From positions 3,002,001-3,066,000 of the forward strand of contig NZ_CP068439.1 of NCBI RefSeq assembly GCF_016757735.1: 64,000 nucleotides of DNA, written 5' to 3'. Position numbers and translations under genes: made by a program. The notes under the pieces were generated by a model. The model did not search any database. It worked only from the letters and a program-made list of their open reading frames with translations, and was not told where the DNA came from. Source of the DNA: Aequorivita iocasae. GTDB taxonomy: Bacteria > Bacteroidota > Bacteroidia > Flavobacteriales > Flavobacteriaceae. Positions 25,792 through 34,178 of the stretch are shown in pieces; position 1 is the first letter of the stretch, and every line of letters starts with the position of its first letter.

Positions 25792-26433
25792 ATGGGAACA
25801 TACAACAAAGGTATCCTAGGCCCCTTTAGGGGAAAAGTTGGCCCCGTGATCGGTTATTCCTGGAGAGGAAAAGACCTGATGCGCGGGTTGCCAAAAGAAT
25901 CGACTGTTGCTGCCACAAAGGCGCAGCTTGAACAACGTGCAAAGTTTGGCACGGTCATTAAATTTTTAACTCCTATTAAAGGCATTTTAAGTGCCTATTT
26001 TGGGAAAGAACAAAAAGCGAAGTCGCCGTTTAACCTGGCAACAGGCTATCATTTAAATGAGGCCCTATTGCCCGGCCCCGACGACACTTGGCTAATTGAT
26101 TACCCAAAAGTGCTGATAAGCCGGGGCGACCTAAGAGGGGTTGATAATCCGCAACTTGCCGTGGAAGGTGGGTTAATAAACCTTACGTGGACGGACAACA
26201 GCGGCCTAGGTTCTGCAGATGCTACCGACCTGTTGATCGCGGTGGTGTATTGTACGGAAATGAACGAGTTTGTGCAGTTTAATCCTGCCGCTACCCGTGC
26301 AGATGCCGTTGTACAACTTGCCATTCCCGCGTATTTGAGCGGATCCTTGGCAGAGGTATGGGTTACCTTTGCAACAGCAGAGGGCAATCTGGCAGCCGTT
26401 AGCAGCTATGCGGGTGCGGTTACCGTGCCTTAA
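25792..26433 (+). CDS. DUF6266 family protein
   Basis: 213 residues. The N-terminus MGTYNKGILGPFRGKVGPVI followed by GYSWRGKDLMRG is the hallmark of the DUF6266 family, frequent in Flavobacteriia and often multicopy. The C-terminal 100 residues form a beta-sandwich-like domain (LINLTWTDNSG...AEVWVTFATAEG). No signal peptide. Function unknown. The gene is isolated between repeat tracts. Confidence 0.85.
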   Translation: MGTYNKGILGPFRGKVGPVIGYSWRGKDLMRGLPKESTVAATKAQLEQRAKFGTVIKFLTPIKGILSAYFGKEQKAKSPFNLATGYHLNEALLPGPDDTWLIDYPKVLISRGDLRGVDNPQLAVEGGLINLTWTDNSGLGSADATDLLIAVVYCTEMNEFVQFNPAATRADAVVQLAIPAYLSGSLAEVWVTFATAEGNLAAVSSYAGAVTVP

Positions 26434-26439
26434 TTTTTG

Positions 26440-26594
26440 CTGTAGGCTTTAGGCCGTAGGCTGTAGGCTTTAATCCTACGGCTTACGGCTTTTGGCTTTT
26501 AGCAATAGTCGCTCTATTGATAAAGGTATAGCCTACGTCTTATGTCATACGTCATAAGTCATAAGTCATACGTTTTCAGCATTCAACCTTCAGC
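26440..26594 (+). repeat. Heptad tract C between two convergent stop codons
   Basis: First block: CTGTAGG, CTTTAGG, CCGTAGG, CTGTAGG, CTTTAAT, CCTACGG, CTTACGG, CTTTTGG, CTTTTAG, CAATAGT. A 22-base gap follows. Second block: CCTACGT, CTTATGT, CATACGT, CATAAGT (x2), CATACGT. Third block: TTCAGCA, TTCAACC, TTCAGCT, which runs into the stop codon of the HTH gene at 26595. It starts six bases after the DUF6266 stop. Confidence 0.85.
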
Positions 26595-26834
26595 TTACGG
26601 TTTTTCATCCATATCATCGGGAAGCTTGCCCCCGCGTAGGTAGAGCATTTTTAAAATTACATCTTCAAGGTAAAAATTGGTACTTCCAATTTTCATATAA
26701 GGAATGGCACCCCGCTTTCGCCATCGATAGAGGCAGGATTTGCTAATTCCAAATAGCTCGGTAATCTGCTCGTCCTTTACCAGACGAACTTCTCGCAGGT
26801 CCTTAGACCTTTCTTTAGTAGGTTCTTGAGGCAT
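26595..26834 (-). CDS. Small helix-turn-helix (excisionase-type) protein
   Basis: 79 residues. The central part (KDEQITELFGISKSCLYRWR followed by KRGAIPYMKIGSTNFYLEDV) is a HTH_17 / MerR-like DNA-binding domain with a wing. Proteins of this type regulate mobile elements or act as recombination directionality factors. It stands alone beside DUF6266 and a transposase remnant, so a regulatory role for a lost element is possible. Confidence 0.82.
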   Translation of the reverse strand: MPQEPTKERSKDLREVRLVKDEQITELFGISKSCLYRWRKRGAIPYMKIGSTNFYLEDVILKMLYLRGGKLPDDMDEKP

Positions 26835-26950
26835 ACTATAAAAGATTTAGAGCTGGGGAGTACTGCTAAGATAAAATTTATTTTTAAAAAAAGGCCTATC
26901 GAGTCTGAATATGCCGTAAGGCGTCAAAATGCGAATAAAAAAAGCCGCTG

Positions 26951-27100
26951 TTACCACGCGATTGCATCGCGTGGGTCAGACAAGCTTTTAACCAAGATGT
27001 CCTTGTATTCATTTCTCCTAAAAACATCAAGCCATTCAATTACTGCAAAACTTACAAAATACAGGCCCTCAGGATTATGGAATTTATAATTTCGACTCAC
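26951..27100 (-). pseudogene. Truncated REP-associated (Y1/RAYT-type) transposase
   Basis: From GTG 27100 the minus strand reads SRNYKFHNPEGLYFVSFAVI, then EWLDVFRRNEYKDILVKSLS, the conserved N-terminus of flavobacterial TnpA-REP proteins. It then runs straight into a REP-like palindrome and a stop at 26951. Only 49 of about 180 residues remain and the catalytic HUH and Tyr motifs are missing. Confidence 0.75.
26954..26974. repeat. REP-like palindrome, copy 1
   Basis: CCACGCGAT-TGC-ATCGCGTGG: 9-base arms around a 3-base loop. It forms the 3' end of the RAYT remnant. A related copy with the loop reversed (GCA) lies at 27149, so the two flank the remnant in inverted orientation. Confidence 0.75.
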
Positions 27101-27148
27101 GTTTTAAACTTGTTTATTTTTACTTGTTCAAAAATATTGCTGTGAATG

Positions 27149-27166
27149 GACGCGATGCAATCGCGC
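27149..27166. repeat. REP-like palindrome, copy 2
   Basis: GACGCGAT-GCA-ATCGCGC: same core as copy 1 in opposite orientation, about 50 bases upstream of the RAYT start. Confidence 0.65.
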
Positions 27167-27178
27167 AATAGCGGGGGT

Positions 27179-27265
27179 AATTGGCTAATTGATAATTTGG
27201 AATTTGGGATTTGGGATTTGGAATTTGGGATGTGGGATTTGGGATTTGGAATTTGGAATTTGACC
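27179..27265 (+). repeat. Heptad tract D, G-rich
   Basis: Twelve or so words in unbroken register, for example TTGATAA, TTTGGAA, TTTGGGA (x2), TTTGGAA, TTTGGGA, TGTGGGA, TTTGGGA, TTTGGAA (x2), TTTGACC. It lies 137 bases before the acyl-CoA ligase start. Positions 27266-27401 form an AT-rich leader. Confidence 0.85.
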
Positions 27266-27401
27266 CTTCTTCAGCATTACCAAATTACATCCTGTTTCTT
27301 AGTCTTTTAAAAAACCAATTGTATATTCTGGCGACAATCATTTTTCATTTGCAAAAAAACTTAAAAAAAATCATTATTTTCACTTCCTTAATAATTCTAT
27401 C

Positions 27402-29186
27402 ATGACAGATCCAAAAAGACTCTTCGATTTCCCATATTATCAGCTTGAAAAATATCCTCAGGAAAAATCACTTGTTACAAAATACAACGGGGAGTGGAAA
27501 GCCACATCCACCCAGGAATATATTGATAAGGCCAATGCATTAAGTCGCGCGCTTATAAGCATGGGCGTTAAAGCGAACGATAAAATTGCGGTAATCTCAA
27601 TGACCAACCGAACAGAGTGGAACATCTGCGATATTGGGATTATGCAAACGGGCGCCCAAGATGTACCCATCTACCCTACCATTTCTGAAGATGAATATGA
27701 ATACGTATTAAACCATAGTGAAAGTGTTTACTGCTTTGCTTCCTGTAAAGAGGTTTACGATAAAGTCCAGAAAATAAGAACTAACGTACCCTCATTAAAA
27801 GAGGTTTATACCTTTGATAAAGTTAAAGGCGCCAAAAACTGGCAAGAGGTACTGGATGAAGGTAAAGACAAAAGTAACCAGGACGAGCTGGATAAAAGAA
27901 AAGAAGCCATACAGGAGGATGATTTGGCAACCTTAATTTATACTTCAGGCACAACCGGAAAGCCCAAAGGGGTAATGCTTTCGCATAAAAATATTGCTTC
28001 AAATGCCAAATTCAGCTCAGAACGTTTACCCATTGAACTTGGAAAATCAAAAGCATTAAGTTTTCTGCCCGTTTGCCATATTTATGAGCGCATGCTGCAG
28101 TATATGTATCAATATTGCGGGGTAGAAATCCATTTTGCGGAATCGCTGGAAACCATCAGCGAAAATCTGAAAGAAGTAAAGCCCGACGTTATGAGCGCCG
28201 TTCCGCGTTTGCTGGAAAAAGTGTACGATAAAATTTATGCCAAAGGTGCGGACCTTACGGGAATTAAGAAAAAACTCTTTTTCTGGGCCATAGAGCTTGG
28301 TCTTAAATACGAACCCTACGGCCAAAATGGCTGGTGGTACGAAAGCAAACTGAAAATTGCCCGTAAGCTTATTTTCAGCAAATGGCAAGAGGCCTTGGGA
28401 GGAAACCTAAAGGCCATTGCCTCCGGGAGTGCAGCCTTGCAACCGCGCTTGGCAAGGGTTTTCAACGCTGCGCAAATTCCGGTGATGGAAGGCTATGGAT
28501 TGACCGAAACATCTCCCGTAGTTTCCGTAAACGATATGCGCAACCACGGTTTTAAAATAGGAACCGTAGGCAAACCGCTAAGAGAAACCGAAGTAAAGAT
28601 TGCTGAAGACGGCGAAATATTGGTTAAAGGGCCACAAGTGATGTGCGGCTATTACAAAAACCAAGAACAAACAGAAGAAGTGCTTAAAAATGGCTATTTC
28701 CACACGGGAGATATTGGCGAAGTGGATAGCGAAGGCTTCCTTAGAATTACCGATCGCAAAAAGGAAATGTTTAAGACCAGTGGAGGTAAATACGTGGCGC
28801 CACAACTTTTGGAAAATGCAATGAAACAGTCTCGCTTTATTGATCAAATTATGGTAATAGGTGAAGGCGAGAAAATGCCTGCAGCGCTTATTCAGCCCGA
28901 TTTTGATTTTGTAAAGGAATGGGGAAACAAAAAAGGACGCAACATACCTTCAGATCCTGCGGAATTGGTAAAAAACCAAGATGTTATTGACCGTATCCAA
29001 AAAGAAATTGATTTTTATAACCAACGTTTCGGCCAATGGGAAAAAGTAAAGAAGTTTGAGCTCACCCCTGAGCAATGGAGTATTGAAGGTGGCCACTTAA
29101 CCCCTACCATGAAAATGAAGCGAAAAGTAATCAAGGAGAAGTATATTGATTTGTACAATAAGATTTATGGGCATAGCGGGGAATAA
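27402..29186 (+). CDS. Long-chain acyl-CoA synthetase (AMP-binding)
   Basis: 594 residues. Activates fatty acids to acyl-CoA via an acyl-adenylate. The P-loop-like motif LIYTSGTTGKPKGVMLSHKN lies at about 178-197, GYGLTETSPVV at about 365-375, and the hinge motif RITDRKKEMFKTSGGKYV at about 447-464. The length and the N-terminal region match the long-chain (FadD/FAA-type) AMP-forming branch in Bacteroidota. It lies upstream of a beta-oxidation operon, so it probably supplies its substrate, but three unrelated genes intervene. Confidence 0.93.
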   Translation: MTDPKRLFDFPYYQLEKYPQEKSLVTKYNGEWKATSTQEYIDKANALSRALISMGVKANDKIAVISMTNRTEWNICDIGIMQTGAQDVPIYPTISEDEYEYVLNHSESVYCFASCKEVYDKVQKIRTNVPSLKEVYTFDKVKGAKNWQEVLDEGKDKSNQDELDKRKEAIQEDDLATLIYTSGTTGKPKGVMLSHKNIASNAKFSSERLPIELGKSKALSFLPVCHIYERMLQYMYQYCGVEIHFAESLETISENLKEVKPDVMSAVPRLLEKVYDKIYAKGADLTGIKKKLFFWAIELGLKYEPYGQNGWWYESKLKIARKLIFSKWQEALGGNLKAIASGSAALQPRLARVFNAAQIPVMEGYGLTETSPVVSVNDMRNHGFKIGTVGKPLRETEVKIAEDGEILVKGPQVMCGYYKNQEQTEEVLKNGYFHTGDIGEVDSEGFLRITDRKKEMFKTSGGKYVAPQLLENAMKQSRFIDQIMVIGEGEKMPAALIQPDFDFVKEWGNKKGRNIPSDPAELVKNQDVIDRIQKEIDFYNQRFGQWEKVKKFELTPEQWSIEGGHLTPTMKMKRKVIKEKYIDLYNKIYGHSGE

Positions 29187-29217
29187 TTTTTACTATTTTG
29201 CGGAAAAAATTTTGAGA

Positions 29218-30567
29218 ATGAATAAAATTACTTTAAAGATATTTCTTGTCGTTTTGCTGATTGGCAATATGTGGTTTATTAATGGACAATGTTTGCCTAA
29301 TGGAATTACATTTTATAATCAAGAGACAATTGATAATTTTTCTACAGATTATTCTGGATGCTCTGTAATCGAAGGGAATGTAACTATACATGATATATTT
29401 GGAGATATAACAAATTTAAACGGACTTTCGCAAATTGTGGAAATTCAAGGAGGCTTAGTAATTAATTCTTCTCATCAATTAATAGATCTTACAGGGCTCG
29501 ACAATTTAAATATCCTTGGTGAGGGTTTATATATATCTGAAAATAATAATCTTGTAAATCTTCACGGATTGGAAAACCTTAATTCTGTAGGAAATTTAAG
29601 TATAAGAAATAATGATAACCTTACGAATATTTCGAATCTGAATATTATGCAAATAAATGATGCAATTTCAATTTCTTATAACGATATTTTGTCTTCTTTA
29701 AACGGTTTAGAAAATATTACATCCATAAATTATTTACTAATAGATAATAATGATTCTTTAACCAATTTAAGCGGATTGGATGGCCTATCAATAATTAATT
29801 CAGGTTTTGATATCTTAAGAAATGATGGGTTGATCGATTTAAGTGGCTTGGATGCTTTAGTCTATACTAATTATGGTGTGATTTCAGAAAATGGATCGTT
29901 ATTAACCCTACAAGGACTTGAATCTTTAACAACCATAAATTATTTCTACATACAACTCAATGATCAACTTCAGGACATTAGTGGCCTATCCTCACTTACT
30001 GAAATTATTGAGTTTAATGGAATTGAGGGAAGACTTATGATACTTGAGAATAACATGCTTTTATCTTTAAATGGCCTTGAAGGATTAACTGCTGTTCATG
30101 GTGAGCTGGGAATTGCGAATAATAATCAACTTTCAAACATAGGAGGAATTAGAAATGTTGATGCCGAAACAATAACTAATCTTTACATAAACTATAACCC
30201 AAATTTATCAGAATGTGCTGTTTTAAGTGTTTGTGATCATTTAGATATCGACTTGGAAAATACATATATAAATGATAATAATATAGGCTGTCAAACCCCA
30301 CAAGAAGTAGAAGCCGCCTGCGCTCTCGACACAGAAGAAAATCAAATTGCTAAAATCAAAATTTACCCAAACCCAACGAACGGGTCGTTTGAAATTTCAG
30401 GATTAAAAGATGGAACTATTGAAATAATTGACAGCCAAGGAAGAACCGTTAAAAAAATGGATTTAGGTGAGCGCAACTATTCAATCTCTGAATTAACATC
30501 CGGAATATATTTCGTAAAAATTACTTCGGAAAATTCTTCACTTACGAAACAGCTCATAAAAATTTAA
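29218..30567 (+). CDS. Secreted leucine-rich (receptor-L-like) repeat protein with T9SS tail
   Basis: 449 residues from ATG 29218; the ATG at 29146 overlaps the previous gene and would precede a normal signal peptide (MNKITLKIFLVVLLIGNMWF). The body has about ten repeats of the form LxGLxxLxSIxxLxIxxNxxLxNL, a receptor-L-domain or LRR-like solenoid. Residues 365-449 (KIKIYPNPTNGSFEISGLKD and later GIYFVKI) form a type A sorting domain for type IX secretion. Unusually AT-rich compared with its neighbours, as such surface proteins often are. Confidence 0.88.
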   Translation: MNKITLKIFLVVLLIGNMWFINGQCLPNGITFYNQETIDNFSTDYSGCSVIEGNVTIHDIFGDITNLNGLSQIVEIQGGLVINSSHQLIDLTGLDNLNILGEGLYISENNNLVNLHGLENLNSVGNLSIRNNDNLTNISNLNIMQINDAISISYNDILSSLNGLENITSINYLLIDNNDSLTNLSGLDGLSIINSGFDILRNDGLIDLSGLDALVYTNYGVISENGSLLTLQGLESLTTINYFYIQLNDQLQDISGLSSLTEIIEFNGIEGRLMILENNMLLSLNGLEGLTAVHGELGIANNNQLSNIGGIRNVDAETITNLYINYNPNLSECAVLSVCDHLDIDLENTYINDNNIGCQTPQEVEAACALDTEENQIAKIKIYPNPTNGSFEISGLKDGTIEIIDSQGRTVKKMDLGERNYSISELTSGIYFVKITSENSSLTKQLIKI

Positions 30568-30570
30568 AAT

Positions 30571-30897
30571 TTGAACTGGCTCCTCCTTATAATCGCCGGC
30601 CTCTTTGAAGTAGCCTTCGCAGCCTGCCTCGGCAAAGTAAAGGAAACCTCGGGCCTCGATTCAAAATTGTGGTTTGGGGGGTTTTTAATTTGCCTTTTTA
30701 TCAGTATGTTTTTACTTATAAAAGCTACACAAACGCTTCCCATCGGTACTGCCTATGCGGTGTGGACGGGCATTGGAGCCGTGGGGACGGTATTGGTGGG
30801 GATATTCTATTTTAACGAACCAGCTACTTTCTGGCGGGTATTCTTTCTTGCTACCCTCATTGCCTCTATAATAGGGTTGAAATTCGTTGCAAATTAA
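30571..30897 (+). CDS. Small multidrug resistance (SMR) family transporter
   Basis: 108 residues, four membrane helices. The conserved membrane Glu lies in LFEVAFA (residue 13), followed by the typical KVKETSG and the GTAYAVWTGIGAVGT block, which places it in the SMR family, near SugE/guanidinium exporters. The start codon is TTG at 30571: homologues begin MNWLLLIIAGLFE and there is no in-frame ATG nearby. It starts four bases after the preceding stop. Confidence 0.88.
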   Translation: MNWLLLIIAGLFEVAFAACLGKVKETSGLDSKLWFGGFLICLFISMFLLIKATQTLPIGTAYAVWTGIGAVGTVLVGIFYFNEPATFWRVFFLATLIASIIGLKFVAN

Positions 30898-30920
30898 TAT
30901 CCTAATTAGTCTTACGTATT

Positions 30921-31175
30921 TTCTCTGTTCTCTGTTCTCTGTTCTCTGTTCTCTTGTCTCACATCTCACTACTCACAACTCACAACTCACTCCTCACTAC
31001 TCACTACTCACTACTCATCACTACTCACTACTCACTACTCAATACTCACTACTCAATACTCACTACTCAATACTCACTACTCAATACTCACTACTCAATA
31101 CTCACTACTCACTACTCACAACTCACTACTCACAACTCACTACTCACAACTCACTATTCACTACTCACTACTCAC
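30921..31175 (+). repeat. Heptad tract E, about 36 words
   Basis: Begins TTCTCTG (x4), TTCTCTT, GTCTCAC, ATCTCAC, then TACTCAC / AACTCAC / TCCTCAC variants and a block alternating TACTCAA and TACTCAC five times. One 10-base word (TACTCATCAC) is the only break in register over 255 bases. It fills most of the spacer between the SMR and MarR genes. Open frames through it are artefacts. Confidence 0.92.
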
Positions 31176-31217
31176 AAAAAACATCCCCACATACTATGCA
31201 TGCATAATAAATTTTTG

Positions 31218-31225
31218 TATCTTTG
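31218..31225 (+). promoter_or_regulatory. Probable promoter -7 box of the marR-fad operon
   Basis: TATCTTTG fits TAnnTTTG, 27 bases before the MarR ATG. No clear -33 box; the heptad tract ends 42 bases upstream. Confidence 0.55.
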
Positions 31226-31251
31226 ATATTCCACTTTTTCAAAGTCTCTTA

Positions 31252-31692
31252 ATGAAGGAAAAAACAATCGATTATATACTGCGCTCCACCTGGATGAGCG
31301 TAACAAAAATGTACAATGAAGAAGCTGGAAAAAAAGGAAGCACCATGGCCACAGGCTTTGCCCTTATAAGCATTGATCCCGAGGAAGGCACGCCCTCCAC
31401 GGCACTTGGACCAAAAATGGGGATGGAAGCTACTAGCCTCTCAAGAACCTTGAAATCTATGGAACAAAAAGGTTTGATAGAGCGCAAACCCAATCCTGAT
31501 GATGGTCGCGGGGTCTTGATCCACTTAACGCCTTTCGGAAAAGAGATGCGCGATTTTTCAAAAGGGGTGGTTTTAGGCTTTGATGAAGCGGTAAAAAAAA
31601 ATGTCTCTGCCGAAGAACTGGAGATTTTCAAAAAGGTGGCAAACACAATAAACGAATTAATCAATTCAAAAAAAATATACGACTCTCAATAA
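31252..31692 (+). CDS. MarR-family transcriptional regulator
   Basis: 146 residues with a winged helix-turn-helix: GMEATSLSRTLKSMEQKGLI as recognition region and the wing RKPNPDDGRGVLIHLT. First gene of the fatty-acid degradation operon, so probably its autoregulated repressor, perhaps responding to acyl-CoA. That role is inferred from position. Confidence 0.9.
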   Translation: MKEKTIDYILRSTWMSVTKMYNEEAGKKGSTMATGFALISIDPEEGTPSTALGPKMGMEATSLSRTLKSMEQKGLIERKPNPDDGRGVLIHLTPFGKEMRDFSKGVVLGFDEAVKKNVSAEELEIFKKVANTINELINSKKIYDSQ

Positions 31693-31762
31693 AGAGTTAG
31701 GAATTAAGAATTAGGAAAATAGTTATAACCCAATTAACGAATAACTATTAACCACTAACTTT
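31693..31762. repeat. Empty heptad hairpin between marR and fadB-like genes
   Basis: Starts at the base after the MarR stop. Left words: AGAGTTA, GGAATTA, AGAATTA, GGAAAAT. Right words: TAACGAA, TAACTAT, TAACCAC, TAACTTT, whose complements end in GTTA like the left words. AATAGTTAT (31718-31726) pairs perfectly with ATAACTATT (31741-31749). There is no open frame in the loop. Confidence 0.75.
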
Positions 31763-31769
31763 AAAAAAT

Positions 31770-34178
31770 ATGTCAAAAAGAAGAATTAACAAAGTAGCGG
31801 TAATCGGTTCCGGAATTATGGGAAGCGGCATAGCCTGCCATTTCGCCAACATAGGCGTGGAAGTGCTGTTGCTGGATATTGTTCCGCGCGAGCTTACCGA
31901 TGAGGAAAAGAAAAAGGGCTTAACCCTAAATGATAAGGCTGTACGAAACAGGATCGTAAACAACGATTTGCAGAAATCGATAAAAAGCAACCCTGCCCCA
32001 CTCTACCACAAGGATTTCGCAAAACGGATTTCCACCGGAAATCTCGAGGACGATATTTCCAAGGTAAACACTGCCGATTGGATCATTGAAGTGGTTGTAG
32101 AGCGCCTGGACATTAAAAAGCAGGTTTTTGAAAATCTTGCAAAACACCGAAAGGAAGGCACACTTATTACCACAAACACTTCCGGAATCCCGATACACTT
32201 AATGAGCGAAGGCCATAGCGAGGATTTTCAGAAACATTTCTGCGGTACGCACTTTTTCAATCCGCCCCGCTATTTAAAACTTTTTGAAATCATTCCCGGA
32301 CCAAAAACCTCGCCTGAAGTTTTAGACTTTTTAAATGAATATGGCGAAAAATTCCTCGGGAAAACTTCCGTGGTCGCAAAAGACACTCCTGCATTTATAG
32401 GAAACAGAATCGGAATCTTCGGCATTCAAAGTCTTTTCCACCAAGTAAAGGAAATGGGCCTTACCGTGGAAGAAGTAGATAAACTGACCGGGCCGGTAAT
32501 CGGCCGACCCAAATCGGCAACCTTCCGCACTGTTGATGTGGTTGGTCTCGATACCTTGGTGCACGTTGCAAACGGAATCTATGAAAATGTGCCCGACGAT
32601 GAGGAGCACGAAACCTTCAGACTGCCAAAATTCATCAACACAATGATGGAAAACAAATGGCTGGGAAGCAAAAGCGGACAGGGTTTTTACAAAAAAGTGA
32701 AAAACGACGACGGAAGTAGCGAAATCCTATCACTCGACCTTGAATCCATGGAATACCGAAAAAGCAAAAAAGCCTCTTTCGGTACCTTGGAAAAAACCAA
32801 ATCGGTTGATAATGTGGCCGACCGTTTCCCAATTCTTATAAAAGGTGAAGACAAGGCAGGCGAATTCTACCGAAAAAATTTCGGGGCTATGTTTGCTTAC
32901 GTTTCCAAAAGAATTCCCGAAATAACCGACGAGCTCTATAAGATTGACGATGCCATGAAAGCCGGTTTCGGCTGGGAAAACGGCCCGTTTGAAATATGGG
33001 ATGCCGTGGGCGTGAAAAAGGGAATTGAACTAATAAAAGATTTAGGGAAAGAGCCCGCCCCTTGGGTAAATGAAATGCTTGAGAGTGGCGTGGATAGCTT
33101 TTATGAAGTACGTGAAGGGAACACATACTATTACAGTATCCCAGACAAAATACATAAAAAAATACCCGGACAGGATGCCTTTATTATTCTGGACAACATC
33201 CGAAAATCCAAGGAAGTTTGGAGCAACAAAGACGTTGTGGTTGAAGATTTGGGCGATGGTATTTTAAATGTAGAATTCCGAAGCAAGATGAACAGTATTG
33301 GGGGCGATGTACTTGCCGGTGTAAACAAAGCTATAGACCTTGCCGAAGCTAGTTTTGACGGTTTGGTAATTGCCAACAACGGCAAAAACTTTTCCGTGGG
33401 CGCCAACATTGGTATGATCTTTATGATGGCAGTAGAACAAGAGTATGAAGAATTAAATGCAGCCGTAAAGTATTTTCAGGATACAAGTATGCGCATCCGC
33501 TATTCCTCTATTCCCGTGGTGGTTGCACCACATGGAATGACCTTGGGTGGAGGTTGTGAGTTTACGCTCCACGCAGACCGCGTGGTTGCAGCAGCCGAAA
33601 GTTACATAGGTTTGGTTGAATTTGGCGTTGGAGTAATCCCCGGCGGTGGCGGTTCCAAGGAAATGGCAATGCGCGCCAGCGACACTTTCAAAAAAGATGA
33701 TGTGGAATTGAACAGACTTCAGGAATATTTCTTGACCATTGGAATGGCAAAAGTTTCCACTTCAGCCTATGAAGCTTACGATACGGGTATTCTTCAAAAA
33801 GGAAAAGATATCGTTATCGTAAACCAAAACAGGCAAATTGCCGCAGCGAAGGAAGTTGCGCGTTTTATGGCAGACCAAGGCTACACAAAACCAATCCCAA
33901 GAACCGATGTGAAAGTACTCGGAAAGCAAGCCTTGGGAATGTTTTTAGTTGGAACGGACCAAATGGTGGCAGGTAATTACATCAGCGAGCACGACAAAAA
34001 AATAGCCAATAAGCTTGCCTATGTAATGGCAGGTGGTGATTTGAGCGAAGCAAGCTACGTAAGCGAACAATATTTACTTGACCTTGAAAGGGAAGCCTTC
34101 TTAAGTTTAACCGGAGAGCGAAAGACTTTGGAAAGACTTCAGCATATGATTCAGAAAGGGAAACCTCTTAGAAATTAG
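31770..34178 (+). CDS. 3-hydroxyacyl-CoA dehydrogenase / enoyl-CoA hydratase, FadN-like
   Basis: 802 residues. Hydrates enoyl-CoA and oxidises 3-hydroxyacyl-CoA in beta-oxidation. The dehydrogenase comes first (NAD-binding VAVIGSGIMGSGIACHFA near residue 9; FFNPPRYLKLFEIIPG) and a crotonase domain follows (GGGCEFTLHADRVVAA, VEFGVGVIPGGGGSKEM at about 590-635). This order matches FadN rather than E. coli FadB. The preceding hairpin and the following inverted element bracket the gene within the operon. Confidence 0.92.
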   Translation: MSKRRINKVAVIGSGIMGSGIACHFANIGVEVLLLDIVPRELTDEEKKKGLTLNDKAVRNRIVNNDLQKSIKSNPAPLYHKDFAKRISTGNLEDDISKVNTADWIIEVVVERLDIKKQVFENLAKHRKEGTLITTNTSGIPIHLMSEGHSEDFQKHFCGTHFFNPPRYLKLFEIIPGPKTSPEVLDFLNEYGEKFLGKTSVVAKDTPAFIGNRIGIFGIQSLFHQVKEMGLTVEEVDKLTGPVIGRPKSATFRTVDVVGLDTLVHVANGIYENVPDDEEHETFRLPKFINTMMENKWLGSKSGQGFYKKVKNDDGSSEILSLDLESMEYRKSKKASFGTLEKTKSVDNVADRFPILIKGEDKAGEFYRKNFGAMFAYVSKRIPEITDELYKIDDAMKAGFGWENGPFEIWDAVGVKKGIELIKDLGKEPAPWVNEMLESGVDSFYEVREGNTYYYSIPDKIHKKIPGQDAFIILDNIRKSKEVWSNKDVVVEDLGDGILNVEFRSKMNSIGGDVLAGVNKAIDLAEASFDGLVIANNGKNFSVGANIGMIFMMAVEQEYEELNAAVKYFQDTSMRIRYSSIPVVVAPHGMTLGGGCEFTLHADRVVAAAESYIGLVEFGVGVIPGGGGSKEMAMRASDTFKKDDVELNRLQEYFLTIGMAKVSTSAYEAYDTGILQKGKDIVIVNQNRQIAAAKEVARFMADQGYTKPIPRTDVKVLGKQALGMFLVGTDQMVAGNYISEHDKKIANKLAYVMAGGDLSEASYVSEQYLLDLEREAFLSLTGERKTLERLQHMIQKGKPLRN

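Noticed and set aside
26826-27089. 87-codon plus-strand frame opposite the RAYT remnant
   Set aside because: The minus strand gives a clear TnpA-REP N-terminus there, so the plus-strand frame is a shadow.
30887-31226. Open frames rich in Leu/Thr/Tyr/His/Ser across tract E
   Set aside because: They are translations of heptad words in two frames; the periodic composition comes from DNA repetition and there is no leader or conserved pattern.
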